Notes: generated by a model from the letters alone, not told the origin. A stretch of DNA of 64,000 bases from Sesamum alatum (GCA_034509735.1 JACGWO010000006.1:9253001-9317000), one strand, 5' to 3'; positions 33,658 through 46,189 are shown, numbered from the stretch's first letter. Numbers and translations are program-made.

Positions 33658-36449
33658 TGAGGTGTGAAATTGCTCATCTACTTGATACATTGCATAACGG
33701 ACACTATATCTTGCAACAAATGAATTTCGTCCTCAATGCACAACACAAACAAAAATTAGATAATAACGGGAATGCACGTCTGTGGCACGCTAGGCTAGGT
33801 CACATATCCCAAGATAGGATGAAAAGGTTGGTAGACTCAAAGAACCTAGAGGTTGGGGACTTGAGCGATCTACCAACTTGTGAGTCCTGTCTAAGAGGGA
33901 AAATGACCAAGAAGCCCTTTTTAGGACAAAGCAGGCTTGCCACAGGTCTGTTGGACTTGGTCCATACAGACGTATGTGGACCACTAAGGACGCAGGCCCG
34001 AGGTGGGTTCTCCTACTTCATAACCTTCACCGATGACCATTCGCGGTATGGTTATGTTTACCTGATGAGGTACAAGTCTGAAGCTCTTGAGAGGTTTAAA
34101 GAATTCAGACTTGAAGTGGAGAACCAAACCAACTGCAAAATTAAAGTCCTTCGGTCGGACCGAGGCGGTGAGTACCTTAGTACGGAGTTCCTAGATTATC
34201 TAAAAGAACATGGTATAATATCAGAATGGACACCTCCAGGAACACCATAGTTAAATGGTGTCTCTGAAAGGAGGAATCGAACCCTGTTGGACATGGTTCG
34301 GTCCATGATGAGTTTTACCAAATTGCCCTTATCGTTTTGGGGCTATGCACTAGAAACGGCGGCCAAATTGTTGAATTTAGCGCCTACTAGTACATTGACC
34401 CAAACGCCATATGAGATATGGCACGGCAAGCCTGCATCCTACAACTACTTGAAAGTGTGGGGTAGCCCCGCATACGTCAAGAGGTTAGTGGGAGATAAGT
34501 TAGAATCTAGGTTTAGCTTATGCAGGTTCGTTGGATACCCTAAAGAAACTGCGGGTTATTACTTTTATGACCCCTTGGAACAAAAGGTGTTTGTTTCAAG
34601 AAACGCAGTATTCTTGGAGCAAGGCTTCCCAGAGGATATCCAACCTGATGAGCTGATCCTTGAGGAATCAAGTGATGGAATCCAGCCATCAGAGGAGGGC
34701 GCGGAACCCTCACTTAGAGGATTCAGGATAGACAGCCGAAGGGCTGACCAACCTCGAGAGGTCCAACATGCTAGGCATGAAGGACAGCCTCAGGAACAGC
34801 CAGCCCCGGTTCCTGAACCACCGGCTCCGATACAGTCAGCACCCACAGTCACCACTGACGTTCCCGTTCTCCGTAGGTCCACTAGAGAGTCCAGACCTCC
34901 AGTGAGATATGGCTTTCTAGGTGCGACCGATCTTTTGGATAACAATCCTAAGACTTATGGAGAAGCGATGTCTGACATCGACTCCGGGAAATGGCTTGAG
35001 GCCATGAAAGCCGAAATGGACTCCATGAGCGAGAACTTGGCGTTGATGGAGAAGTCACAACCTTTAAGGCTAGGCTTGTAGCTAAGGGATACACCCAATG
35101 ACTCGGGGTCGATTTTGAGGATACCTACTCGCCAGTAGCCATGGCTAAGTCCATTCGGATTCTGCTCGCCATAGCAGCATGGTATGACTATGAGATATGG
35201 CAGATGGACGTGAAAACGGCCTTCCTCAACGGTTTCGTTGAAGAAGAGATCTATATGGATCAGCCGCAGGGTTTCACGGTCACTGGAGAAGAGCAGAAAG
35301 TCTGTCGTCTCCAGAAGTCCATCTATGGCCTCAAACAAGCCTCCCGAAGTTGGAACATTCGCTTTGATGAAGTAATACGGGGTTATGACTTCATCAAAAA
35401 CGAATCCGACCCTTGTGTATACAAGAAGGTCAGTGGGAGCTCAATAGTGTTCCTAGTGCTTTATGTGGATGACATTCTGCTCATTGGTAATGACGTTAGA
35501 ATGATAGGAAACACAAAAGCATGGTTGTCAACCCAGTTTTCCATGAAGGACTTGGGTGAAGCCTCCTACATCCTAGGCATCCAGATTGTCAGTGACAGAT
35601 CTAAAAGGATGTTAGGACTCACCCAAAACTCGTATATGGAGAAAGTCCTAAAGAGATATCGAATGGACAACTCCAAGCGAGGATTCCTTCCAATGAGGCA
35701 TGGGATCAAGTTATCCAAGAAACAGTCCCCACAGACTGATGAGGAACTTGAAAGGATGAAGTTCATCCCCTATGCTTCTGCCGTAGGTAGCATACAATAT
35801 GTGGTTCACTGCACTAGGCCTGACATTGCATACGCTTTGAGCGTAACAAGCAGATATCAGTCCTGCGCAGGAGAGGCACATTGGAATGCTATTAAGGGCA
35901 TCCTTAAGTACCTAAGGAGGACTAAGGACATGTTCCTAGTCTATGGCAATGGAGAACTAATTCTGGAAGGCTTTAGCGACGCTAGCTTCCAGTCTGATGA
36001 CGATGATGCCAAGTCTCAATCGGGGTACGTATTCATACTCAATGGAGGAGTAGTAGCTTGGAAAAGTTCCAAGCAAGCAACCATTGCTGACTCCACCACA
36101 GAGGCTGAATACATAGCAGCTTCAGAAGCTGCTAAGGAAGCGGTTTGAATGAGAAAACTACATCCAAGAGTTGGGTGTGGTGCCTAGCATCGCCGAGCCC
36201 GTTGTCATCTTCTGTGATAACAAAGGAGCAATAGCGCAAGCAAAGGAACCGAGATCTCATCACAGTTCCAAACACATTCTTAGACGCTACCATCTTCTTA
36301 GAGAAATGGTAGGAAGAGGTGACGTCCGGATGGACCGAGTCAACTCGGCAGACAACACAACAGACCCGCTGACAAAGCTTATGTCGCAGAGCGCTCATAC
36401 GCAACATCTTGAGAAGATAGGGATTAAGCATATGGGCAATTGGCTTTAA
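33603..36449 (+). pseudogene. Copia pol of element A (integrase, RT, RNase H) with several breaks
   Basis: Integrase: HHCC in LWHARLGHIS...CESCLRGK, catalytic aspartates in HTDVCGP and RSDRGGEY, glutamate in GVSERRN. RT: linker MSDIDSGKWLEAMKAEMDSM, MAKSIRILLAI, SIYGLKQASRSWN, catalytic YVDD. RNase H: FSDASFQSD, STTEAEYIAASEA, then the conserved tail ending near 36449. Breaks: frameshift from gag near 33595; TAG at 34248-34250 just before the catalytic glutamate; a deletion of some 80 bp near 35037 removing the first RT strand; TGA near 35099; TGA at 36146-36148 followed by a 1-nt insertion. The two TGA codons and the TAG look like C-to-T type changes. Confidence 0.92.
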
Positions 36450-36465
36450 AGGTCAAGTGGGAGAT
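36449..36465 (+). promoter_or_regulatory. Polypurine tract of element A
   Basis: AGGTCAAGTGGGAGAT directly precedes the 3' LTR. The same AGTGGGAGAT motif precedes the LTR of element E on the minus strand (46694-46703). Confidence 0.85.
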
Positions 36466-38475
36466 TGTTAGAATAGGTGACCATGTAAGCCAATTTTGAC
36501 AGGAATATGTAACCTATGTCTAGAATTCTTTGGTATTTGATAAAACATTTATGAATAAAGAAGTGAAAATTCATATGGCAATACTTTGTTTACGTTCACT
36601 TATCTGCATTTACATTTCTGTTCACTACGCAAACAAAGCCCACGGACTGAGAAACGATTTCGGGGACTGGGACTACGCTTGGAGGTAGGTCCATCAAATC
36701 AGTCTTACCGAATCAGTCCGGAAATCTCCAAGTCAAGGAATCCCGAAAATGGGTACCGGGATTCCCTTTGAGACTTGCACTAAGCATCTGCTGTCGTGTT
36801 TCATCGACGGGTAATGAAGGTCGTCTAAGCAGTGTTAGTGGGTCAGCATGCTAGGAAGCAGCTGACTGAGGTGACTCGCGGGGAACCGTCTTACGGAGGA
36901 CCTTGAGTATGGTCAGCAAGGTATGACGTGTATTCCCGGTTCCAACGGTACAGGCCAAGTCCTTTGACTTGAGGAACTGCTGAGTTTACCTGTGCATCAG
37001 GTCTGTATCTTAGATATGGTGAGAGATTGCCAAAATACTCTTGAATAGTCATAAGCCATGTCTAGCGCAGCTCGGGTGCACAAAAGTGACAGTAGTTTCC
37101 AAGAAAGGATCTGTCTCCTGTCAAAAGGCATTGACAGTTGAGTCTCATGTATGCTCTGTGTCTTGTCCCTAAAAAAAAAAAAAAAAAAAAAAAAAAAACT
37201 GTGGCCACAGTAACTGAACAGAAGGGAAGGTTTCCCTTGCGGCGTTTAGTAAGGACAGACCGATACTTAGGTCCAAAATGGGTACCTGCATTTTCCGTGC
37301 CCTAGACCCTAAGTGATGAGACCGAAGACAGAAGGACAAGTGTACTGTTAGAGCCTAAATGTTCATCCCCGAATATTTCACCTAGTCTCTAGTGCCATGG
37401 ACCGTTGCTAGATGGCCACCCATGGTAACGGACGGATTCTGGGAATCCGACCAAGTCTAGCTGAAAGTTGAACCTAAAGAGTCACACACTATCCACACAC
37501 ACTTAGTATTTAATTTGGAATTAAATATAGGAGTAAAGGAATGATTAAATTAGATTTAATCGGGTCCTATATTTTCTTGGAGAAATTAATTCCTTCTATT
37601 TGATAAAGGGAATTAAATTAATAAATAGAATTTATTAAAGGGTTGATATAATGAGCTTAGAATAAATATTAATATTTATTATATTTATTCTTTTAGCCTT
37701 TTTGGAATATTTAATGGGATTTAAATATTCCATTAAATTAAAATCAACGGTTGAGATGAAAAGGGGAGATGGAAGGCTAGGATTCGTTTGACTAGGTCAA
37801 ACACTAGTTTGACTAGGACTTTGACTAGGTCAAGATCCTAGTCAAATTAGAGTTCTTAGAGTTGGAGTTTAAAGAGGATTAAACTCCTCCTTTATATAAA
37901 CCTCTAGCCTCCAAACAATTGAAGGATGAGGATTCTTGAAAACACACACAACACACACTCATCTCTCCCCTCCTCACCTCTCGTCCGCCCCCTCTCTCTC
38001 TACAAGAAAATATTTTTCTTAGTTCTTTTGTTCTTGGAACATTAGAACTTAGATGAATCAATACCGTTAATTGATAACGTGTTGTTGATTCATCCACTCC
38101 AAAAATTATACACTTGTTCGTTGCTAGCACGATGTGCAAGATACGTGGGTGGATCGTGTGTCACGATTTGGAGGGTCTCAAGAACGAGATCTCGGTGCAA
38201 AACGGGGAACAACGCGAGTAGCCATTGAAGACGAAAACGACAACGGGTAGGTCTCGTTTCGCTTTTTCGTCCCGCTTTAATTTTCAACTCTATGGCCTCC
38301 ATGATTTCTTTACATGCTTTATGATCATGAGATACACCGAACGCCCGGGAACCTCAAGGGCACACCCCTTGAGCGTGTTCTTTTTAAATTAAAAGCATGC
38401 TTTAATTTTTGTATGTTTATTTTATCGCGCTTCCGCATTCGCGCAATTCCCGGGACGATCCACCGATTTCTTTCA
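36466..38475 (+). repeat. 3' LTR of element A
   Basis: 2010 bp, nearly identical to the 5' LTR. The clearest difference is a poly(A) of 28 at 37171-37198 against 10 in the 5' LTR; family relatives have only four A there (CCCTAAAATCTGTGG). The palindrome is at 37395-37425. Confidence 0.95.
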
Positions 38476-38531
38476 GTCACGTGCACACAATGGTTGTATC
38501 TTAGATCCACCGATTTCTTTCAGTCACGTGC
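38457..38531 (+). repeat. 28-bp duplication of LTR end plus target site
   Basis: 38457-38484 (GATCCACCGATTTCTTTCAG, then TCACGTGC) recurs at 38504-38531, 19 bp further on. The second copy therefore contains the LTR end and the TSD and replaces sequence expected from other B LTRs (gatctggcaa...). Confidence 0.85.
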
Positions 38532-39558
38532 GGTCATTCTGTTAGATGATCATTATAAGTCTTGTCCAGTGCAGTCATAATATGTAGCAAGGACGGTTGG
38601 TTTTAAGAAAAGGATCTGTCCCCTGTCAGTACGTGATAGAGGTATTTCCTATGCACTCGAAGACACGTTCATGCTGCTTAAACCTGTGGCCACAGTGGTT
38701 GATCGAACATAAAATGATTTCCTGTGTCGATGCAATGAGGCATGCGTAGTCTCGAGTATTAAGCATAGACGCCTAGTCAAGGATGGGAACTGACGCCCAA
38801 TTCCATACCCTAGACTAAGGCCGGGAGGCGGTAGACGGAAGGACCGTACCCGTACAAAATCGGCACCTAAGTGTTCCAGCCAACATTCACCTAGTCTCTA
38901 GTGCCATGGACCATTGCTAGACGGCCACTCATGGTAACAGGCTCTTATTGGACACGGCCCAAGTCTAGCTGAAGGTGAACCTAAAAGGTCACACACTAAT
39001 GACCGAGGAGGTGAAGAAATTGACTTGGAGTCAATTCCAGAGGATAATGAGTAATCTGATTACTTAAGGGATTGTCAATTGCATGGACGGGCCGATATTG
39101 TATTGGGCCCTCGTTTTAATCGGTAGATGAGATTCATCGATTAAAGTGGAGAATCGAATTGGATCTTTTAATTACATTAAAATATTAATAGGAATTATTT
39201 AAGTGGACCTTGAATTAAATTGGATTTAATTTTGGCTTGTTGTAATTGGATTATAATAAAACCCGGTCCATTAAATTTTAGCCCACGAGGTGTGTTAATT
39301 CCACTTTTGGAATGAGAAGAAGTTGGACTTCTTTCAAACAAGCATGGCCAAAAATTGCTTCTTTTGGAAGCCTAAAAATCGGCCATGCATGGCCTTGATG
39401 AAGGGTTGACTTGTCTCTTTTGGTAAGGGACAAAATCAATTCCAATTAAGCCTCTTTCATTTGGTATGATTAAATCATACCTTATGAGATGGTAAGCTTG
39501 ATTGGGATGTATCTAGACATCTTTGGATGAACCTAGACACATTTCAATAATCACATTT

Positions 39559-39583
39559 ATTATATATATATATATATATATAT
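39559..39583. repeat. (TA)n microsatellite in LTR B
   Basis: TA dinucleotides; a comparable tract occurs in the B-type LTR at about 50742-50770. Confidence 0.9.
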
Positions 39584-40155
39584 GAGTATATACTATCGTC
39601 AAAGTAAGAGGATTACATTTCATCTTTTTCTAAGAAAAAGAAGAAAAACACACTTTCATCTTATCTCCAATTTTCGGCCCCTCTCTACACCCATACTACC
39701 CTCTTTGTTCTTCACTGATCTTGGATCATTTTGAAGAAAAAAGCTATATCAAGAAGAAATACTAACATAATAATGTTCTATCTTCTTGGATCGTATCCTC
39801 TTAGATCCGTTTTTCTCTAGCAAGAAAAACGTGATCTTTTCTGGTGTGGTGTTGACTTTGTTAGAGAGTTTATACGTTTGAATTTGGTGAACAGTTTCAA
39901 AGAGAAACAACGGTTTTAGTCGTGCAAGGAAGTTCACTACAAAGGAAATTGTTGATTTATGCTTTTGTAGTTTCTTTTCTACATCTATACTCTATATGAT
40001 ATACACGTAATTTTATTATCATATCCTACATTGAAGCCTAGTTGAGCACCCAAGGGTACACCCCTTGAGATTTTGATAATTTTCCCTTTATTTTATGCTA
40101 TAATTTCGCATTATCGCTTTCGCTCGCGCTCCCTGGTGGATCCGCTTGTCCTTCA

Positions 40156-42113
40156 ACCCCACACTCTCAAGTATTTGTAGGATGCAGGCTTGTTGTGCCA
40201 TATCTTATATGGGGTCTGGTCACAACACTGGACGGTGCCATGTTTAATAACTTGGCCGCTGTTTCAAGTGCGTAGCCCCAGAAATATAAGGGCAGTTCGG
40301 TAAAACTCATCATGGATTGGACCATGTCTAACAAGGTTCAATTCCTCCTTTTAGAGACTCTGTTCAACTGAGGTGTCTTGGGAGGTGTCCATTCAGAGAC
40401 TATACCATTTTCATTTAGATAATTGAGAAATTCGCCACTTAAGTATTCACCACCTTGGTTTGACCGTAGGATTTTAATTTTCCAAACGGTTTGGTTCTCA
40501 ATTTCATGTCTAAAGTCTTTAAACCTCACAAGAGCTTCAGATTTGTACCTCATTAGGTAGACATAACCATACCGTGAGTGTCATCGGTGAAGGTTATAAA
40601 GTAAGATAAACCACCTCTAGCTTGAGTACTTAGTGGACCACACACGTCCGTATGGACCAAGTTCAATAGACCAGCGGCAAGCTTACTTTGTCCAACAAAG
40701 GGCCTCTTGGTCATTTTTCCTTCCAAGCAGGAGTCACAGGTTGGTAGATTGCTCAATCGCCCACCTCTAAGTTCTTTAAGTCTACCAATCTTTTGATCCT
40801 GTCTTGAGAGATGTGACCTAGCCTTTGCATGCCACAACTGTGCGTTCTCATGATTATCTAATTTACGTTTGTGTTGAGCAGTCATGATTAATTTAGACTT
40901 TTGGATAATGTAAAGGCCATTGTTAAGTATGCCTAGCAGATGAGTAAATCCATCCTTCATCAATAAAAGCAATTTTTATTGATCAAAAATTCAAAACCAC
41001 AATTGTCTAACAACGTAATGGAAATTATATTTTTGATCATGCTAGGTACACAATAAAAATCCTTTAATTCTATCCTAACATGATCACTAACTACTAAGCT
41101 AATGACTCCTACAGCTTCAGCAGCAACGACCTTTCCATCACCAAGCCTTAGGACTATCTCGCCTCTACTTAGTTTACTGCTTCTTTTCAGCACCTGCAAG
41201 TCATTGCAAATGTGAGCTCCACAGCCGCTATCTAATACCCAAGAGGCAGAGTTAGTGACCATATTAACCTCAGCCACAAACATACCTTGCTCAAAGAGGA
41301 ATTTGGGGCAATCCCTCTTCCAATGCTCTTTCTCACGGCAATGAATGCATATGTCATTTGCCCTCGACTGTTGCTTCGAGCCACCCTTCCTCTTTCCCTT
41401 TCCATTTCCCACTTTGGCAATGGGAACGCTCCTAGCATTTGTAGCGGTTGCGATAGCCTTTCCTTTTCCCTTCTTCCTTTTCCAACGTCCGGCACCCTTG
41501 CCTTTCGCTTTGGAAGTCAAAGCCTCTCCAACCAATATTGACGACGTAGACTTTTTGGACGTTGCCTCGTAGTAGACTAACATACTTATTAACTGATGTA
41601 TGTCCTTATCAAGTGCATTCATTTGTAGTTAATAATAAATTGGTCAAATGAGGGTGGGAGTGACTAAAGGATCACATCAATGTATGTCTCGATCTTAGAG
41701 CTTTTCCACTAAGGTAAGCATCTTGACCCCATGCTCATGTACAAAGGATCCTTTGGATATCTTTTTTCCAAAGAACGACTTCGTAGCGACATACCTAGTA
41801 TGCCAGTCGGGAACTACATAGCAATCCTTCAGACGAGCCATTATGAAAGGAACATCCGCTAGCCTCTCATACTGATTCTGCATCTCATTGGTCTTTGATG
41901 CAAGCATGACGCGACGGACTTTCCAATTATCCTATTGCCATATCTCGAACGTCTCACATTCTTCCAGCATGGATCCCTCCGGCAAAGTCTAAGGAAACGG
42001 CTTATCCATAACATAGCCTTGGTTCTCATAATCGAGGACTATCCTCAAATTGCGCAACCAGTCGCTATGAATTTGTTTGTCTCAAGTATGCAGGATAATA
42101 GATTCTTAAACAT
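40156..42113 (-). pseudogene. Copia C gag, protease and integrase
   Basis: Reading leftward from the ATG at 42113 (MFKNLLSCILETNKF), a small deletion and stops break the first gag third. From 41622 the frame is open: MNALDKDIHQLI, basic linker, zinc knuckle CIHCREKEHWKRDC, protease WVLDSGCGAHIC. Integrase follows after a frameshift: HHCC is damaged (WHAKARSHLSRQD), HTDVCGP is kept, but the second catalytic aspartate is Asn (RSNQGGEY) and the glutamate is Lys (RVSKRRN). Coding stops where the B solo LTR begins and resumes at 27706. Confidence 0.88.
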
Positions 42114-44167
42114 GTTTAAATCTACATTTAAAATAAAAGCAAGCAATCAGCAGAATGAAGTGGTTCTAAATAACAAATTAAAGACTTGGACTTCAGTCAT
42201 TTAATGCTCCCACTATTTCTACGAAAACACGCCACTCTCAAACGTTGTTTTTGGGAAACCTTTTCATAGTGGGCTTGGATGCACAAACAAAATTCTCCAT
42301 ACCCCGATTTTACGATTCACATGGAAAATAGCCTTGTGGGAGTTATTCCATACCATTCTCGTCCAACGAGATTCTCAAGATGTTTTGCCTCACCCTTTTA
42401 CATGATCTTGAGGACTCCAAGCAAATCACGTTATTCAGGCGTTAGACCTGACCCATTAATCGAATCATAACACTCACTGTTGCTCCCATGACTCGTGAAA
42501 TGGAAAACAGTCGTGTATTCACTTCGTTCATAATAACTGTGCAGCTAATTTTCAGGACAAAAGACGTGCCATGACTCGTGAGACCACGCAATTAACTGAA
42601 ACTAGCTTCCTCACTTTTGTCATAGATAGAAGGCTTGGACGAACTACTTAGGTTCTAGTCCATTTATTAGGGGTCTAATATTTTAGCTTGGTCCAACCAA
42701 GTGAGAGTTTTAATAGACTGAGACCTCATCACACAACATATATATGATTTGAATGCATCAACGGAAACATGATAAATAAACCATTCATCCATCATACATT
42801 TCACATGCAAAATAAAACCCTCGCACGCTCCTGTTGGATGATCACAAGCCCGAGTCCTATGCAACCCACTGAGCCTGCCGTGGATTTTTGGTCAATCTAG
42901 GGTTGGTCCTACAAAATTTAATGTAATGTGGAAACCCATCAACATACTGATTGGCCTTGCCTCTTCATCCACCGAGCCTCCAAGGCTTCGAATCTCAATG
43001 GATCTCCTTGGACTTCCTTCTTGGCCTCCTTTGGACTCTTCCTTCTAGGCCTTCTTTCATCTTCTTCATTTACAAGAATTAAAAGAAAAGAACCTCACTT
43101 CTACCTACTCTAAATACAATTGAAAAAGAAACCCCGACGAACACCTGGGGGGAGTACATAAGGTGGGAGAAAGAGAAGGGAATAATAAAGAGAAGGGAAT
43201 AATAGAACGAGTCACACAGGCCCAACAAAAAATAAATCATACATTCAGTCTAAGGGCTTTGTGATCATCTATTCGTCAAACTCATCAATGCAAATAGAAA
43301 TTCACATATCCAAGTAAACATGCTATTCACATAATTACATGATAATCATTATCATTTATTGCATAAAATAAACACAAAATTTCTACACAAGAAATTTGAC
43401 CATTGGTGCAACTATTACAATATTTCTTGCTAGGAAAACATTTCCTCATTATTTAGACAATATTAAATTTTAGGTGGTTCCAAACCAAACTTAAAATAAC
43501 ATATTTCAAATAATGTTCTTCAGAAAATGTGCAGAAAACAAATCAGAAAAATAACCTAAAATAATAATTCCGGAAAAATAACACAAAGATGAAAAACGGT
43601 GACGGCTACCGCCACCGAAAATGCTTGCCCGGTAGGGTGCGCGCGTCCCAGCTTGGCTAGCAGGCCGCTAGGCGGTGGGTAGAAGCCCCATGCGCACGCG
43701 CCAGCGCTTGGCGGCCGTGAGCGCACATAGGCAGCCCAACCACCACCTACACGCGCTGGGCGTGCTGGTCGGGCGCCTGTGTGCAAGCATCCCCGGCCCG
43801 TGCACCCGCGCGCCTGTTCGTTGCCCTGCGCGCGCGACCTGACTGGCCGCACCCTTGCCCGCATGCGCGCCCAGCCGCACTCCTTGCCCGCACGGCCAAC
43901 GGGTCGTGTATCTGCCGACCGGGCATGCTGGCTTGGCGACAGCGAGCAGGATCCCCTGCCTACGTGCGCGCGGCCGGCAGCCCATTTTTCGATCGCACGC
44001 ATAGTGCGCACCTGGCCGGGCGGCTGCGTGCAGGCTCCCCTTCCTATGCGTGCACCTAGCCATGTGCACTGTTCGTGCGGTCGGCCATCGTTTGCCATCG
44101 TCTATGTTTTCCATTTTCCCGTTATTTTTTGCACATTTTCCAAGAACCAAGAATATAATTCAAGAAT
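42114..44167 (-). other. Leader of element C, with GC-rich island at 43585-44075
   Basis: Matches A's leader (for example the motif at 42800-42910 corresponding to A 31650-31750). It ends on the LTR side in a deletion that removed the primer site and LTR terminus. The island is rich in GCGCG; 43741-43800 is 73% G+C by count. Minus-strand frames of 160 and 180 codons are open there but do not align convincingly with the translation of A's island. Confidence 0.75.
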
Positions 44168-46189
44168 GACATGTATTAAAACATACACATAAATTAAACA
44201 TGCATAAAACAATAGAATTAAAGTACCAATCAAGGGGTGTGCCCTTGAATCTCCCGGGTGTTTGGTGTATCTCATGAATAATAGAAAATAAGCATGCTTG
44301 ATTTCATGGAGGCCATAGGGTTGGAATAAGAATACTACGAACGTTAGTTAGCCGTTTTAGACTTCTTCGTTCGGCTACACGCGTTGTTCCACATTTTTCC
44401 ACCGAGATCCTAATGTAGGATTCCTCTAAATTGTCTACGTAATTCACCGGATCTTGATTCCCTCGTGCTAGCAAGAGATCAAGAGGAAAAGAAGAAACAA
44501 TCGACCAAACGCTATTAGTTAACGTGATCGATTGTTCAAGTGTTCCCTTGTATCAAAGAGAAGAGAACACAACAGTTCTTGTGAAGTGGTGAGAGAGAGA
44601 TAGAGAGGGGCGGTAGTGTGTGTGTGTGTGAGAGAGAGAGATGAGAATTGTGAAGAGCCTTCTCCGTGTGTGTGTGTCTGTGTGTGTGTGTGTGTATGCT
44701 TGAGTATTTATAAGGAAGTGTTTTTCCTAATCCTACTCAAACTCTTCCAAAGAGGCACACTATACACAACTAGGACATTGACTAGTCAAATCCTAGTCAA
44801 CCTGGGTTTTGATTAAGTCAAACTTAATCCTAGCCCTTCATCTCATCTAGCCCCAAAATTCGATCTCGTCCGTCCATCCCTTGATGGGCTTCGTGGAATG
44901 GACTTTTGAATCATATTTAATAGTCCAACAAAATCTAATGGGCTTGTAGTAAATATTAAAAAATACTTAAGCCCAAAATTAATATTTTCATCTTCATTCT
45001 ACTTAAAGACAGAAATAGCCCTTCTCGTTAATTCATAAATCTAATTCATGAACCAAGCCTAATTAATCCAATTAACATTTAAAGACTTGACACACCAAAA
45101 GAGAACTATTTTAATCTAATTAAATAGTTTGATCTCCCGGAATTCATTCCTAATTAATTCCTCCGTTTCCAGTTAATTGAGTATGACTCTTTAGGTTCAC
45201 CCTCAACTACACTTGGGGGAATTTCTAATCATCACATGATAGGAATTCGTCCGTCACCATGGGTAGCCGTCTAGCAATGGTCCATGGCACTAGAGACTAG
45301 ATGAAATCATGGCATGAACGTTTAGGTCCTGAATGCATATGAGCATTGTCCTTCCATCTACTATCTCACAGCTATTAGTCTAGGGTATGGATATTGGACG
45401 TTGGTACCCCTCCTTGACTTAAGCCTATACTCGTTTACCCACTGAAACGTTACTGGGATCTTATTCCATTGTTCAGTCACTATGGCCATAAATTTTATAG
45501 GGAACGAGTCTCAGAGTATAAGTGAGACACTATTGTCAATAGTTTGATAGGAAACGGATTCTGTCTTGGGACCTACTGTGCACACTACACATCTTGACTA
45601 CACTAGATAGGGTTTATAGCAATCAAGTCTCTCGACTTGGTAGCCTCTTGCCAAACCTAAGATATAGACATGGTGAGCATGTGACTATAGTAGTCCCTCA
45701 AGTCCGAGATTCAATCTCGTACTGTCGGAACGGGGAATGCAATTCATACCGACCAACCTACTCAAGGTTCCCATATGACGATTCCCACGAGTCACCTCAG
45801 TTAGCCGGCACCGGCCTGGGTAATCCACTAATATTGCATGGACGATCCTCATCACTTGTCGATGAAACGTGACTGTAATCATTTAGCGCAAGTCTCAAAT
45901 GGACCTTCCATACCCAATCTCGAGGTCCTTTGACTTGGAGTATTTCAAACCGATCCACAGAAGTTGATTTCATGACTGTCAACCTATGCGCAGTCCAGTT
46001 TCTTGGATTAACCTTTTCGGTCAGTGGGCTTTGCTTGTGCATTGAACAACTATAGATATTAAACAGTATGTGAACACAATCAAAGTACTGATGCCGTAAT
46101 TGAACATCACTTTTATTCAGAATGAATTTATTTACACCATGAATGTTAGAACCCTAACTAGATTGGCTTCATGGTCACCTATTCCAACA
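44168..46189 (-). repeat. 5' LTR of element C (U5 end missing)
   Basis: It starts TGTTGGAATAGGTGACC at 46189 and reads leftward. The last ~40 bp present in the 3' LTR (GTGGATCGTCC side) are absent. It includes GT and GA microsatellites (44583-44695), a TATTTATAAGGA TATA-like box region and the palindrome 45257-45287. Confidence 0.87.

Larger units (their letters stand above)
28241..38475 (+). mobile_element. Complete Ty1/copia element A, 10.2 kb (TSD GTCAC)
   Basis: The LTRs are 28241-30234 and 36466-38475. GTCAC flanks it at 28236-28240 and 38476-38480. A methionine-initiator-tRNA-type primer site follows the 5' LTR, and a polypurine tract precedes the 3' LTR. A 2.2-kb leader precedes gag. 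Domain order gag, protease, integrase, RT, RNase H identifies Ty1/copia. The two LTRs are almost identical, so it is the youngest large insertion here. Pol carries several lesions, so it cannot move on its own proteins as assembled. Confidence 0.96.
27707..40155 (+). mobile_element. Solo LTR of family B (TSD ACCCC) hosting element A
   Basis: 27707-28240 plus 38476-40155 form one LTR of about 2.2 kb: TGTTAGAATAGGTGACAAG at the start, GGATCCGCTTGTCCTTCA at the end. ACCCC flanks it at 27702-27706 and 40156-40160. Removing it rejoins C's pol in frame between VWG and SHAYVK. It contains the shared palindrome (38904-38934) and a (TA)n tract. No B coding region remains. Confidence 0.92.
22538..46189 (-). 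mobile_element. Copia element C (minus), with nested solo LTR A, solo LTR B and full-length A
   Basis: The 5' LTR is at 44168-46189 and the 3' LTR at 22538-26169 (interrupted). Gag, integrase and RT run leftward between them. Without nested DNA C is about 9 kb. RNase H, the polypurine tract and the start of the 3' LTR are deleted at 26169/26170, and the U5 end and primer site of the 5' LTR are deleted at about 44167. The outer flanks differ (GACTA at 22533-22537; AAGAC at 46190-46194) and belong to different host elements (D pol on the left, LTR E on the right), so C is likely a recombinant of two insertions. Confidence 0.8.

Noticed and set aside
27707..40155. Reading 27707-40155 as a single large retrotransposon with its own coding region
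   Set aside because: The coding DNA inside belongs to A with its own LTRs and TSD; the outer parts join into one solo LTR.
44583..44695. GT/GA-rich stretch as a coding repeat
   Set aside because: Simple microsatellites in the LTR leader, also present in the sister LTR near 25040.
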